Shown here one piece after another: positions 42,381-50,376 of a DNA stretch of 64,000 bases. The stretch's first letter is position 1. Every line of letters begins with the position of its first letter. A program made the position numbers and the translations under genes. Source of the DNA: Maridesulfovibrio sp050916235 (GTDB lineage Bacteria > Desulfobacterota > Desulfovibrionia > Desulfovibrionales > Desulfovibrionaceae); assembly GCF_050916235.1 (NCBI RefSeq), contig NZ_CP104854.1, forward strand, positions 1,736,001 through 1,800,000, written 5' to 3'. The notes beneath the pieces are model-generated. The model did not search any database, was not told where the DNA came from, and saw only the letters and a list, made by a program, of their open reading frames with translations.

Positions 42381-42938
42381 ATGGCTAAAAAAATTCTGAT
42401 GCTGGTCGGCGATTTTGTTGAGGACTACGAGGTAATGGTACCTTTTCAGGCCCTGCAGGCCATGGGCTTCGACGTTGACGCGGTATGCCCGGACAAGAAA
42501 GCCGGGGAACAGGTGGCGACTGCTGTTCATGATTTCGAATCCCAGCAGACCTACCTCGAGCGTCCGGGGCACAACTTCACCCTCAACGCTGATTTTGACA
42601 GCGTGGTCACCTCGGACTATGCCGCACTGGTAGTCCCCGGAGGCAGGGCACCGGAGTATCTTCGCCTTAATGAGAACGTGCTTGATATTGTCCGCGACTT
42701 CTCCGATCGCCCTGTTGCCGCCATCTGCCACGGTCCTCAGCTTCTTGCTGCCGCAGGTGCGCTTGAAGGCAAAAAAGTCTCCGCCTACCCGGCCTGCTCT
42801 CCGGAAGTCCGCCTTGCCGGTGGAGAGTACGTTGATATTGCCCTCGACGATGCTATTTGTGACGGGAACCTCATTACCGCTCCGGCATGGCCGGCCCACC
42901 CCAAATGGCTGCGCCTGCTGGTTGAAAAAATAGGATAG
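42381..42938 (+). CDS. DJ-1/PfpI family protein (glutamine amidotransferase-like fold)
   Basis: 185 residues. The nucleophile elbow is AICHGPQLL (Cys in ICHG), and the acid of the family in the N-terminal ILMLVGDFVEDYEVMVPFQAL is present. Relatives act as glyoxalase III, deglycase, chaperone or protease; which one fits is open. GGAGA stands upstream of the ATG. A decayed second copy lies at 44102-44592. A strong hairpin ends the gene and the convergent EF-hand gene. Confidence 0.9.
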   Translation: MAKKILMLVGDFVEDYEVMVPFQALQAMGFDVDAVCPDKKAGEQVATAVHDFESQQTYLERPGHNFTLNADFDSVVTSDYAALVVPGGRAPEYLRLNENVLDIVRDFSDRPVAAICHGPQLLAAAGALEGKKVSAYPACSPEVRLAGGEYVDIALDDAICDGNLITAPAWPAHPKWLRLLVEKIG

Positions 42939-42994
42939 CCGGGCACTCGAGTATTCACTCCACTCACGGCTGTGCAGTTCTGACCGTTATACAA

Positions 42995-43036
42995 AAAGAA
43001 AATCCCCGGCATTTAATTATACCGGGGATTTTCTTT
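42995..43036. terminator. Bidirectional terminator between DJ-1 and EF-hand genes
   Basis: AAAGAAAATCCCCGG (42995-43009) pairs perfectly with CCGGGGATTTTCTTT (43022-43036). A 15-bp stem with A/T-rich outer ends serves both strands, between convergent genes. Confidence 0.88.
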
Positions 43037-43068
43037 GGCGCGTATAAAAGAATTAGTTACCGGCCAAA

Positions 43069-43872
43069 TCAATACTCGGTGCTGAACTGGTTGCCGAAAG
43101 CGACGCTATCGCCGGACTGCTTCCGGTAAGCACGAATCCCGGCCATATATGAGGAGGAATAGGCCTGTCTCCCATCAGCGCCCATTTGCGCATTATCCAT
43201 CTCAGCATCATCGGTAGCCGAGTCGGTAATACCCTTCTCAACGTTCTGGACAGTTTCTTTGTCCTTGATTTTTCCTTCTCGGTCAGCCCGTCTTTCAGCA
43301 GCAGAGACTTCTCCGTTGCCGTCCAGATCTTCCTTCTTCTCCTCCTCCTTGCGAAAGGCATTTTTCTTAAACTCGGAGAGTGCTTCAGAAAAGGCCGTAG
43401 AGGCATCTGCTTCTTCGTCTATTTTCTCTGCCTGAATCGCAGCGCCGAGCTCATCCGCTGAGAGCAACCCATCTCCGTCAGAGTCAAATTTGCTGAAACT
43501 ATCTGCGTCGAGCCCGCTACTCTCAAAGCTTACCAGGGAACTATCAGCCTCTTTCGCGCCGCTCCCGGAATAATCTTCCACCTGCCCCATGGCAACCGAC
43601 AGCTCGCCAATTTTTGCCTTCTGCTCCAGATAGGCCGACACCTCCGACATAGATATCTGGCCGTTACCATCGTGATCGTACTTTGCAAATTCCTTTTGAC
43701 GAAGCCCGGATTCCTTGAGATCAAGAATACCATTCGAGTCTTTATCCTTTGAAATCATTAAAGACTCTACAAAAGAGTTCTCCTCCTGCAGCTCAGGGGC
43801 ACTTGAATAATCACTTATTGATTCGGCGAATTCCTGCGGCTTTTGCGCATACCCGATTGCAGAAATACTCAC
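43069..43872 (-). CDS. EF-hand calcium-binding protein
   Basis: 267 residues. Four EF-hand loops: DKDSNGILDLKE, DHDGNGQISMSE, DSDGDGLLSADE and DLDGNGEVSAAE, each with the D-x-D/N-x-D/N-G spacing that binds calcium. There is no signal peptide; the N-terminus MSISAIGYAQKPQEF suggests a cytoplasmic protein or one exported by a leaderless route. The long charged linker (EEEKKEDLDGN) may be coiled coil. Partner unknown. A set of 10-bp TTAAG repeats lies 92-116 bases upstream. It ends at the shared terminator with the DJ-1 gene. Confidence 0.88.
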   Translation of the reverse strand: MSISAIGYAQKPQEFAESISDYSSAPELQEENSFVESLMISKDKDSNGILDLKESGLRQKEFAKYDHDGNGQISMSEVSAYLEQKAKIGELSVAMGQVEDYSGSGAKEADSSLVSFESSGLDADSFSKFDSDGDGLLSADELGAAIQAEKIDEEADASTAFSEALSEFKKNAFRKEEEKKEDLDGNGEVSAAERRADREGKIKDKETVQNVEKGITDSATDDAEMDNAQMGADGRQAYSSSYMAGIRAYRKQSGDSVAFGNQFSTEY

Positions 43873-43940
43873 AGCTACCTCCTCGTCATTTCCATTATCG
43901 TAAAGGGTAAGAATTTCCTTATCAGCACAAGTGACGCTAT

Positions 43941-43988
43941 TTAAGCAAATATCATTCCAAATATTAAGAGATATTAAGTAGTGTTAAG
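43941..43988 (-). promoter_or_regulatory. TTAAG direct repeats upstream of the EF-hand gene
   Basis: TTAAG occurs at 43941, 43964, 43974 and 43984; the last three are exactly 10 bases apart. Ten-base direct repeats are the usual spacing for OmpR-type response regulators. The array lies 69-116 bases upstream of the EF-hand start. The rest of the gap 43873-44101 shows nothing recognisable. Confidence 0.35.
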
Positions 43989-44101
43989 AATGTCCCCCCC
44001 TCAACTTATGAGCGGCAGGCAGACCATTGCAATACGGGGATCTTATAACAATAACTTTCCTCTATTGTTGAATGGTAAACCCAATCTACCAGAGACAGGC
44101 A

Positions 44102-44592
44102 CTGGCTAAAAAATTCTGAAGCTGCTCGGCTATCATGTTGAGGGCTACGAGGATATAGTTCCTTTACAGAACCCACAGGACATGGGTTTCGACGTTGACA
44201 AGGTATGACCGGACAAGAAACAGGGGAACAGGTGAAAACTGCTGTACAGGATTTCCAATCCCAGCAGCCCTGTCTTGAACGGCCCGGACACAACTTCACT
44301 CTCAACGCCGATTTTGACAGCGTGGTCACCTCGGACTATGCTGCACTGGTAGTCCCGGAGGCAGAGTATCGGAGTATATTCGCTGTAATGAAAGCATGCT
44401 TGATATTGCCCGCGACCTCTCTGATAACCCTGTTGCTGCCTCCGGTGTGCTTGAAGGCAAGAAAGTCTGCGCCTTGCCGGAGGAGAAAACGTTGAAATAG
44501 CCCTCGACGGTGCAATCTGTGAAGGAAACCGCATTACCGCTCCGGCATGGCTGCCTCCGACTGGCTGCGCCTGCCGGTTGCGAAAAGCATGT
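44102..44592 (+). pseudogene. Decayed second copy of the DJ-1/PfpI gene
   Basis: The sequence follows the gene at 42381-42938 almost from start to end, e.g. the stretch GATTTTGACAGCGTGGTCAC and CTCGGACTATG, but it is broken. The ATG is CTG, a base is lost in the A-run so the frame shifts and a stop follows, a nonsense TGA stands at 44206-44208 where the intact gene has TGC, and two inner deletions of roughly 25-30 bases are seen. One of them removes the ICHG active-site region. No ribosome site is kept. It is a recent or slowly decaying tandem duplicate. Confidence 0.9.
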
Positions 44593-44659
44593 TGGGCGGG
44601 TTCTTAGGAAATGATTTCGGATTGCTGCGGAGGGGCATGCCTAATCAGCGAGGTATACC

Positions 44660-44926
44660 ATGTGTGAAATCTACTCATCCACTCCGCCGTCCGAATACGA
44701 ACAGATCACCCGCTCTGTCAGGATAAGCGGGGTTGTTACCAGCATACGCCTTGAGCGCAGGTTCTGGCGCATACTCGATGAACTGGCAGCAGAAGAGAAA
44801 ACCTCCACGGGTAAATTCATTTCCACCCTGTACAATGAGGCATACAACCTGAATGGAGAGATCTCCAATTTCGCGTCACTGTTGCGGGTGGTATGCACCA
44901 CCTATCTGGTTAACAGAGCCGCCTGA
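44660..44926 (+). CDS. Ribbon-helix-helix domain protein
   Basis: 88 residues. ITRSVRISGVVTSIRLERRFWRILDELAAEEKTSTGKFISTLY has the RHH_4 type pattern: a beta strand that contacts DNA (SIRLE), then two helices with FWRILDELA. It is probably a small DNA-binding regulator, alone or as an antitoxin-like partner, but no toxin gene is adjacent. GAGG stands eight bases before the ATG. It is a single gene ended by a strong terminator. Confidence 0.85.
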   Translation: MCEIYSSTPPSEYEQITRSVRISGVVTSIRLERRFWRILDELAAEEKTSTGKFISTLYNEAYNLNGEISNFASLLRVVCTTYLVNRAA

Positions 44927-44950
44927 GCTGAACATGGATGAAACAATCTG

Positions 44951-44980
44951 GCCCGGCGTGAAATCACGCCGGGCTTTTTT
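44951..44980 (+). terminator. Rho-independent terminator after the RHH gene
   Basis: GCCCGGCGTG (44951-44960), loop AAAT, CACGCCGGGC (44965-44974), then six T (44975-44980). Perfect 10-bp stem. Confidence 0.93.
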
Positions 44981-45082
44981 GGGTCCTCCGTTGACACGTT
45001 TTAAAATTACGTATACGCCAAACAGACCTTTATATAAAATATATCTATATTGAATAAGTACAAAATTACATTTGAGGTCTGC

Positions 45083-46192
45083 ATGAACAAACGAATTTCC
45101 ATGGTCTTAACGCTCTTTTTCGCCCTGATGTTCACCCTTCCGGCAGGAGTTCACGCCCGCACCATCACCGACATGGCCGGCCGTTCCGTGGAAATACCGA
45201 ATAAGGTCGAGCGTGTTATCTGCTCCGGTCCCGGCTGCCTGCGCTACCTGACCTACCTTCAGGGGCAGGACATGATCGTCGGGGTTGATTCCATTGAGCA
45301 GCGCGACAATAAATTCGACGCCCGCCCATATGCACTCGCCAACCCGCAGTTCAAAAAGCAGCCGCTTATCGGCGAATTCAGGGGACACGACAACCCGGAA
45401 CTTATCCTCGGACTTGCCCCACAACCGCAGGTTATCTTCAAGACGTACAAGGAAATGGGGTATGACCCGGATGAGCTTCAGGCCAAGACCGGCATTCCGG
45501 TTATCTGCCTTTCATACTCAAGCCTTGCCGGAGAGCGGGATGCCATCTACAAATCCCTTCAACTGATGGGTGATGTTATAGGCAAACCGGCCAGGGCAAA
45601 GGCCGTGTGCGACTTCATGGAAGAACAGATAACGGATCTTTACGGGCGGACATCCGCCATCCCTGAACAGGAACGCAAAAGCTGCTACGTGGGCGGTATT
45701 GCCAAAAAAGGCCCCCACGGGCTTCAGTCTACCGAGCCTGCCTACCCCCCGTTCCGGTTCGTCAACGCCCAAAACGTAGCCTGCCCGCCTGCTGACAAGG
45801 GCAAGCCGCTCCAGCATGCCAATGTATCCAAGGAACAGATCGTCAGTTGGAACCCGGAAATCCTGTTCGTGGACATCTCCACCTGCCAGCTCGGCGATAA
45901 TGCCGGTGCCGTGTACGAACTGAGCACAGACCCGGCCTATCAGGCCCTTGATGCCGTCATCAAAGACGAAGTCTACACGGTCCTGCCCTACAATTGGTAT
46001 TCCATGAACTACGGCTCCATACTTGCCGATGCCTATTATGTGGGCAAAGTTCTCTACCCCGAACGGTTCAAAGACATCGACCCCAAGGCCAAGGCTGATG
46101 CCATCTACTCCTTTCTGGTAGGCAAGCCGGTCTTCAGCGCCATGGAAAAATCCTTCAGCGAAAAAGCATTCAGCCGACTCGCCCCGAGGTAA
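45083..46192 (+). CDS. Metal-chelate type ABC importer, substrate-binding protein
   Basis: 369 residues. Signal peptide (MNKRISMVLTLFFALMFTL, cleavage near VHA-RT) then a cluster A-2 / BtuF-FecB-like fold: ITDMAGRSVEIPNKVERVIC and DNPELILGLAPQPQVIFKTY. The gene order binding protein, FecCD permease, ATPase supports uptake of an iron or other metal complex or corrinoid. The ligand cannot be told apart by these motifs. ATG 45083 is preceded by GAGG five bases upstream; an in-frame TTG at 45050 is rejected. AT-rich sequence upstream (45015-45060) has no clear Fur box. Confidence 0.87.
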   Translation: MNKRISMVLTLFFALMFTLPAGVHARTITDMAGRSVEIPNKVERVICSGPGCLRYLTYLQGQDMIVGVDSIEQRDNKFDARPYALANPQFKKQPLIGEFRGHDNPELILGLAPQPQVIFKTYKEMGYDPDELQAKTGIPVICLSYSSLAGERDAIYKSLQLMGDVIGKPARAKAVCDFMEEQITDLYGRTSAIPEQERKSCYVGGIAKKGPHGLQSTEPAYPPFRFVNAQNVACPPADKGKPLQHANVSKEQIVSWNPEILFVDISTCQLGDNAGAVYELSTDPAYQALDAVIKDEVYTVLPYNWYSMNYGSILADAYYVGKVLYPERFKDIDPKAKADAIYSFLVGKPVFSAMEKSFSEKAFSRLAPR

Positions 46193-46195
46193 GAC

Positions 46196-47263
46196 ATGCA
46201 TTTCGATGACGGCCAGATACCTGTAGAGTATTCCCGCCACATAAGGCGTAAAGTTCTTTTTATATCCGGAGGGTTGCTGCTGACCATAATGGTCCTCATT
46301 TCCTCCATAGGCATGGGCCCTGTTTCCATCTCCCCTTTGCAGGCCCTGCTAACCATGATGGGCGAAACCGTGTCCAAACGTTTCGACCTCATCATCTGGA
46401 ACATCCGGCTCCCGCAGGCCCTCACAGCTGTAGCTGCGGGGGCCGGACTTTCCGTTGCCGGGGCGGTAATGCAGGCCATTCTGCGCAACCCGCTGGGTTC
46501 CCCCTTTACTCTGGGCATCTCCCACGCCGCAGCCTTCGGAGCAGCCATTTCAGTCATGGTGCTTGATCTGGGAACCATGACCAGTTCCAACGTTGGCGCA
46601 GTGACCATCAACTCGCCATACCTGACTACAGCCGTGTCCTTCTGCTTCAGCCTGATCGCCACCTTCGCCATCATTGCCATTTCCCGGCTGCGCCGGGCCA
46701 CTCCGGAAGTGATGGTCCTGACCGGGGTCGCTCTGGGGGCCCTGTTCACTGCCGGAACCATGTTCCTTCAATATTTTGCCGACGACGTGCAACTGGCAGC
46801 CATGGTCTTCTGGACCTTTGGAGACGTGGCAAGGGCAACCTGGACCGAGCTCGGAATCATCAGTGCCGTCACCTTTGCCGCATACATCTGGTTCACGCTC
46901 AACCGCTGGAATTTCAATGCCATTGAAGCTGGTGACGAAACAGCCAAGGGCCTCGGCGTGAAGGTGGAACGAGTCCGGCTTACCGGCATGCTGCTAGCCT
47001 CGCTGGTCACTGCGGTCATTGTCTCCTTCCTCGGCATCATCGGCTTTGTGGGGCTGGTCTGCCCGCACATGGTCCGCAGGCTTATCGGCGACGACTACCG
47101 CTTCCTGCTTCCGGCCTCCTGCATCACCGGGGCGATCCTATTACTGGGAGCGGACACCGCCGCCCGGCTCATGCTAGCGCCGAACGTGCTGCCGGTCTCG
47201 GTCCTGACGGCATTTCTGGGAGCCCCGGTTTTCATCTGGCTCATCATCAGGGGGAACAAATGA
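46196..47263 (+). CDS. FecCD/BtuC-type ABC transporter permease
   Basis: 355 residues with about nine or ten membrane helices. Family marks: IRLPQALTAVAAGAGLSVAG near residue 65, LRNPLGSPFTLGISHAAAFG and, late, FVGLVCPHMVRRLIGDDYRF (the cytoplasmic contact with the ATPase). It forms the channel of the importer. It starts three bases after the binding-protein stop and overlaps the ATPase start by four bases, so the subunits are made in fixed ratio. Confidence 0.93.
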   Translation: MHFDDGQIPVEYSRHIRRKVLFISGGLLLTIMVLISSIGMGPVSISPLQALLTMMGETVSKRFDLIIWNIRLPQALTAVAAGAGLSVAGAVMQAILRNPLGSPFTLGISHAAAFGAAISVMVLDLGTMTSSNVGAVTINSPYLTTAVSFCFSLIATFAIIAISRLRRATPEVMVLTGVALGALFTAGTMFLQYFADDVQLAAMVFWTFGDVARATWTELGIISAVTFAAYIWFTLNRWNFNAIEAGDETAKGLGVKVERVRLTGMLLASLVTAVIVSFLGIIGFVGLVCPHMVRRLIGDDYRFLLPASCITGAILLLGADTAARLMLAPNVLPVSVLTAFLGAPVFIWLIIRGNK

Positions 47264-48105
47264 ATCTCACGGTGAACGGAATCAGCTTCAGCTACAGCGG
47301 TGTCCAAGTACTCAACAATGTGGACTTCCGCGTTGATCACGGCGAACTGCTGGCCATTCTCGGCCCCAACGGAGCCGGAAAGACCACCCTGCTCAAGTGC
47401 ATGAATGCGATCCACAAACCCGGCAGGGGAACGGTACTGGTCGGCGAGCGGGATGTATTCAAGCTCGGCTCGGACGACATTGCCCGGTTGCTGGGTTATG
47501 TGCCGCAACGGGTCGAGCCGGCCCGCCTCACGGTTTTCGATACAGTGCTCATGGGCCGCAAGCCGCATATCCGGTGGAGGGTGCGCGAACACGACATCAG
47601 GGTCGTTGATGCGGCCCTGAAAAGGCTTTCCCTGAGCCACCTTTCCCTGCGTTACATTGACCGCCTGAGCGGCGGGGAACTCCAGAAGGTCAGCATAGCC
47701 CGCGCACTGGTGCAGGAACCGGATGTCCTGCTGCTGGACGAACCAACCAGTTCTCTGGACCTCAGGAACCAGCTTGAAATCCTGCGAACAGTCCGGGCGG
47801 TGGTCAAAGGGCACAGGGTTTCCGCAGTGATGACCATGCACGACCTCAACACCGCCCTGCGCTATGCGGACAAGTTCATTTTCCTAAAAAACGGAACGGT
47901 CTGCGGCTGCGGCGGCAAGGAATCCGTCAGCCCCGAAATAATCGAGTCCGTATACGGCGTGGAAGTTGAAATAGAAATGCGTAACGGCTGCCCGGTAATC
48001 CATCCAGTGGAAGACCTGGCAGCACTGGATGGACTGCACGCTCACCACCATGAGATTGAGCACCGCGCAACTTATGCTCCCGGCGGTCCTGCAGTTTTTA
48101 GATGA
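47260..48105 (+). CDS. ABC transporter ATP-binding protein (FepC/BtuD type)
   Basis: 281 residues. Walker A LGPNGAGKTTLLKC, signature LSGGELQKVSIARALVQEP, Walker B VLLLDEPTSSLDL and the H-loop MTMHDLNTA are intact. It powers the permease encoded upstream. The C-terminal tail after GVEVEIEMRNG has an unusual His-rich run (GLHAHHHEIEH), which might bind metal and sense cytoplasmic metal level (inference). The last codons overlap an ATG of the FmdE-like frame. Confidence 0.93.
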   Translation: MNLTVNGISFSYSGVQVLNNVDFRVDHGELLAILGPNGAGKTTLLKCMNAIHKPGRGTVLVGERDVFKLGSDDIARLLGYVPQRVEPARLTVFDTVLMGRKPHIRWRVREHDIRVVDAALKRLSLSHLSLRYIDRLSGGELQKVSIARALVQEPDVLLLDEPTSSLDLRNQLEILRTVRAVVKGHRVSAVMTMHDLNTALRYADKFIFLKNGTVCGCGGKESVSPEIIESVYGVEVEIEMRNGCPVIHPVEDLAALDGLHAHHHEIEHRATYAPGGPAVFR

Positions 48106-48194
48106 ACTTTGCGCTTTTGAACAATTGGTTCTGCCTGCGGCTCTCCGAGGGCGCCTTCAAAGGTACTTATTTAAGCAAAATTGAGGATATGCAA

Positions 48195-48806
48195 ATGACT
48201 ACAATCTTCTCCAACGAACAGCTTGAGGACGTGGTAAAGTTTCATGGACACAGCTGTCCCGGACTGGCCATAGGCATCAGGGCTTCGGAACTCTGCCTGC
48301 GGAAGCTTGGACACAATGCGGACTCTCCGCTTGTTGCCGTCTGCGAAACGGACATGTGCGGGGTGGACGCCATCCAGTTTCTGACCGGATGCTCCGCTGG
48401 CAAGGGCAATCTCATTTTCCGTGATCACGGCAAAATGGCCTTCACCTTCTTCCGGCGCCGTGATGAAAAAGGTTTCCGCGCCCTGCTCAGACCGGGATTC
48501 ATGGCTGAAGAAAGGAAGGAAATGAGCAGACTGATGGCACTGATCTCGGAAAACAAAGCCAGCGAAGAAGAAAAGGAGACCTGCTCCGTAATGCGCAGCA
48601 AATGCGAGTCCGGCTATCTTGAAGCTGACCTGTCGGAACTCTTTATCATCGGAGAGCCGCAGACATCCATTCCCCGCCCGGCAAAAATTCTCCAGTCCAT
48701 GACCTGTGAGCATTGCGGAGAAATTCATATGGAATCACGCTCCAGAAGGTTTGCCGGAGAGACCCTGTGCATCCCCTGCTTTACAAAAGTCGAGCAGAAG
48801 ATTTAG
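48195..48806 (+). CDS. FmdE-like protein with C-terminal zinc-finger type motif
   Basis: 203 residues. The N-terminal part has VVKFHGHSCPGLAIGIRASE, the HGHxCPG motif of FmdE proteins (first seen with molybdenum formylmethanofuran dehydrogenase), then ETDMCGVDAIQFLTGCSAGKG. The end has CEHCGEIH ... CIPC, a four-cysteine zinc or iron site. Function of the family is open; here it closes a metal ABC transporter operon. I chose ATG 48195 with GAGG eight bases upstream; an ATG at 48102 overlapping the ATPase stop would add 31 residues without conserved sequence. Confidence 0.82.
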   Translation: MTTIFSNEQLEDVVKFHGHSCPGLAIGIRASELCLRKLGHNADSPLVAVCETDMCGVDAIQFLTGCSAGKGNLIFRDHGKMAFTFFRRRDEKGFRALLRPGFMAEERKEMSRLMALISENKASEEEKETCSVMRSKCESGYLEADLSELFIIGEPQTSIPRPAKILQSMTCEHCGEIHMESRSRRFAGETLCIPCFTKVEQKI

Positions 48807-48892
48807 CGGCGGGGCTCAGACAAAAAACAAAATAAAACGGATAGATATGTTTACAAACCTCTTTTGACACGCAAAATCGCAAAATTCCTGAG

Positions 48893-48920
48893 TTGACAAC
48901 TGCATTTCAGTGAATATTTG
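48893..48920 (+). promoter_or_regulatory. Candidate promoter of the Hsp20 pair
   Basis: TTGACA (48893-48898), 16-base spacer, TATTTG (48915-48920). A second TTGACA stands at 48864-48869. No CIRCE or clear sigma-32 site was recognised. Confidence 0.35.
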
Positions 48921-48951
48921 TAACCCAAGCGACAATCACAGGAGGTTTCAT

Positions 48952-49365
48952 ATGGTTATTGACTTCGGATCGTTCTACAATTTTCCGTATGAGTTCGACA
49001 AAATATTTAATGATGTCTTCAATCCTCACCACCATAGAAGGAGAAATGTTTCATACCCTCCTTTGAACATAGCAGAAGACGGAAACAACATATATATTCG
49101 TGCGGAAATACCAGGAACATCCATTGATGACATGGAAATTACCATTACTGCAAAAGACCTTGTAATCAAGGGAGAAAGAAAACTGCCTGAAGGAAGGTAT
49201 TTCAGACAGGAAAGACCGTCCGGAGTATTTCAGCGGATAGTATCCATCAACACTCCCATTGATGCGGACAAGGTCGCGGCTTCCATGAAGGATGGCATAC
49301 TGAGCATTATCCTGCCCAAGGCAGGAGTCACGGTTCCCCGCAAAGTAGATATCGCTGTGGAATAA
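48952..49365 (+). CDS. Small heat-shock protein, Hsp20/alpha-crystallin family (first of pair)
   Basis: 137 residues. The alpha-crystallin domain runs from about residue 45 (PPLNIAEDGNNIYIRAEIPG ... LVIKGERKLPEG ... GILSIILPKAG). Hsp20 proteins hold unfolding proteins in large oligomers without ATP. A strong GGAGG stands six bases before ATG 48952. The second Hsp20 gene begins 12 bases downstream, so a hetero-oligomer of both is likely. The N-terminal arm is short, with an HHHRRR run. Confidence 0.93.
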   Translation: MVIDFGSFYNFPYEFDKIFNDVFNPHHHRRRNVSYPPLNIAEDGNNIYIRAEIPGTSIDDMEITITAKDLVIKGERKLPEGRYFRQERPSGVFQRIVSINTPIDADKVAASMKDGILSIILPKAGVTVPRKVDIAVE

Positions 49366-49377
49366 GGGAGGGCAGAC

Positions 49378-49728
49378 ATGAGCAACGAAAAACAACTTGA
49401 AAAGTTCAGCCCCGCAACCGACATAGTTGAAAACGAGCTGGGCTTCTACATGTACATGGATCTTCCCGGCGTCAGCCGCGAAAACCTGGTGATAGACTTG
49501 GAAGACAACACTCTGGTCGTAACCGGAAAAACAGCTACCACCCTGACAGAGGGAGAGAAGTTCATCGACAGAGAATTCACTGAAGGCGAATACACCCGCA
49601 GATTTACAATCGCCGACATAGTTGACCGTAAAAACATCAAAGCCAATCTGAAAAACGGTGTGCTGGAACTGTTCCTGCCCAAGCTGCCGGAAGTTCAGCC
49701 CAGAAAGATCCAGATTACCGCAGAATAA
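49378..49728 (+). CDS. Small heat-shock protein, Hsp20/alpha-crystallin family (second of pair)
   Basis: 116 residues. Alpha-crystallin domain from about residue 10 (PATDIVENELGFYMYMDLPG ... LVVTGKTAT ... NGVLELFLPKL). Its N-terminal arm is even shorter than in the first protein, so it probably joins the partner's oligomer. Start has GGGAGGG six bases upstream. The gene ends the two-gene operon at a strong terminator. Confidence 0.93.
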   Translation: MSNEKQLEKFSPATDIVENELGFYMYMDLPGVSRENLVIDLEDNTLVVTGKTATTLTEGEKFIDREFTEGEYTRRFTIADIVDRKNIKANLKNGVLELFLPKLPEVQPRKIQITAE

Positions 49729-49750
49729 GACAGACTTGTTGAAACACCAG

Positions 49751-49780
49751 AAAAGGCTCCTTTACCACAGGAGCCTTTTT
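49751..49780 (+). terminator. Terminator after the Hsp20 pair
   Basis: AAAAGGCTCCT (49751-49761), 7-base loop, AGGAGCCTTTT (49769-49779) and further T. Serves the plus-strand operon; on the minus strand it lies behind the hemerythrin gene and can serve it too. Confidence 0.88.
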
Positions 49781-49800
49781 GGTTTCCGGGATTCAGAAAA

Positions 49801-50208
49801 CTATTCAACCCCTTTGGAATTGAGATATTTTCCCAGCTCTTTGTCTGTATTGAGAATATGCAACCGCAGCCAGTCGGCCAGGTACTTGAAAATCTTTACC
49901 GGCTCCAGCTCAACCCCTTTACTTATCATATTGTCGGAAGATGCGGCAGTTATCATGAATTCGTTGTGCTTTCTGCGGTGCTCATCCGCTCCGGGGTATC
50001 CGTATTGATCCATGAGCCTTTCTTCAGTGGCAAAATGCGTCAGAGCATATTTTCGCATTTCCCCCACCAGCTCAATCAGCACCTTCTCCTCCTCCATATT
50101 CTCAACCGAATCATAGGCCTTGTTGATCATTGCTATGAGCTGCCTATGTTCATCATCCACAACTTCAACCCCTACGGAGAGTTCCTCCCGCCATTTCAAT
50201 ATGGACAT
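49801..50208 (-). CDS. Bacteriohemerythrin
   Basis: 135 residues. Pattern of a diiron, oxygen-binding four-helix protein: VDDEHRQLIAMIN, LTHFATEERLMDQYGYPGADEHRRKHNEFM, and LRLHILNTDKELGKYL supply the His, Glu and Asp ligands in the usual order. It binds oxygen reversibly and may carry, store or sense it. GGAG stands before the ATG. It has no linked kinase or chemotaxis domain, so it is a stand-alone oxygen carrier. Convergent with the Hsp20 operon. Confidence 0.93.
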   Translation of the reverse strand: MSILKWREELSVGVEVVDDEHRQLIAMINKAYDSVENMEEEKVLIELVGEMRKYALTHFATEERLMDQYGYPGADEHRRKHNEFMITAASSDNMISKGVELEPVKIFKYLADWLRLHILNTDKELGKYLNSKGVE

Positions 50209-50376
50209 ATCAACTCCTTTTCCCTCAAATTACACCCAACAGAACCCAAGCTCAACAAAAAGAACAAGTGCTCACACCTCGCCCTATCAGAAACCCCCGC
50301 AGATACGATTGGATTTGCCCGCTCACCGCGTTTCTGGTAAACGACATTAAACCAACAAAGTAACGGAGAGATAAAA

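Noticed and set aside
44660..44926. Toxin-antitoxin pair
   Set aside because: The RHH protein could be an antitoxin, but the gene stands alone with its own terminator and no toxin frame next to it.
45000..45082. Fur box before the ABC transporter operon
   Set aside because: The sequence is AT-rich with TATATA words but no GATAATGAT-like dyad that I could defend.
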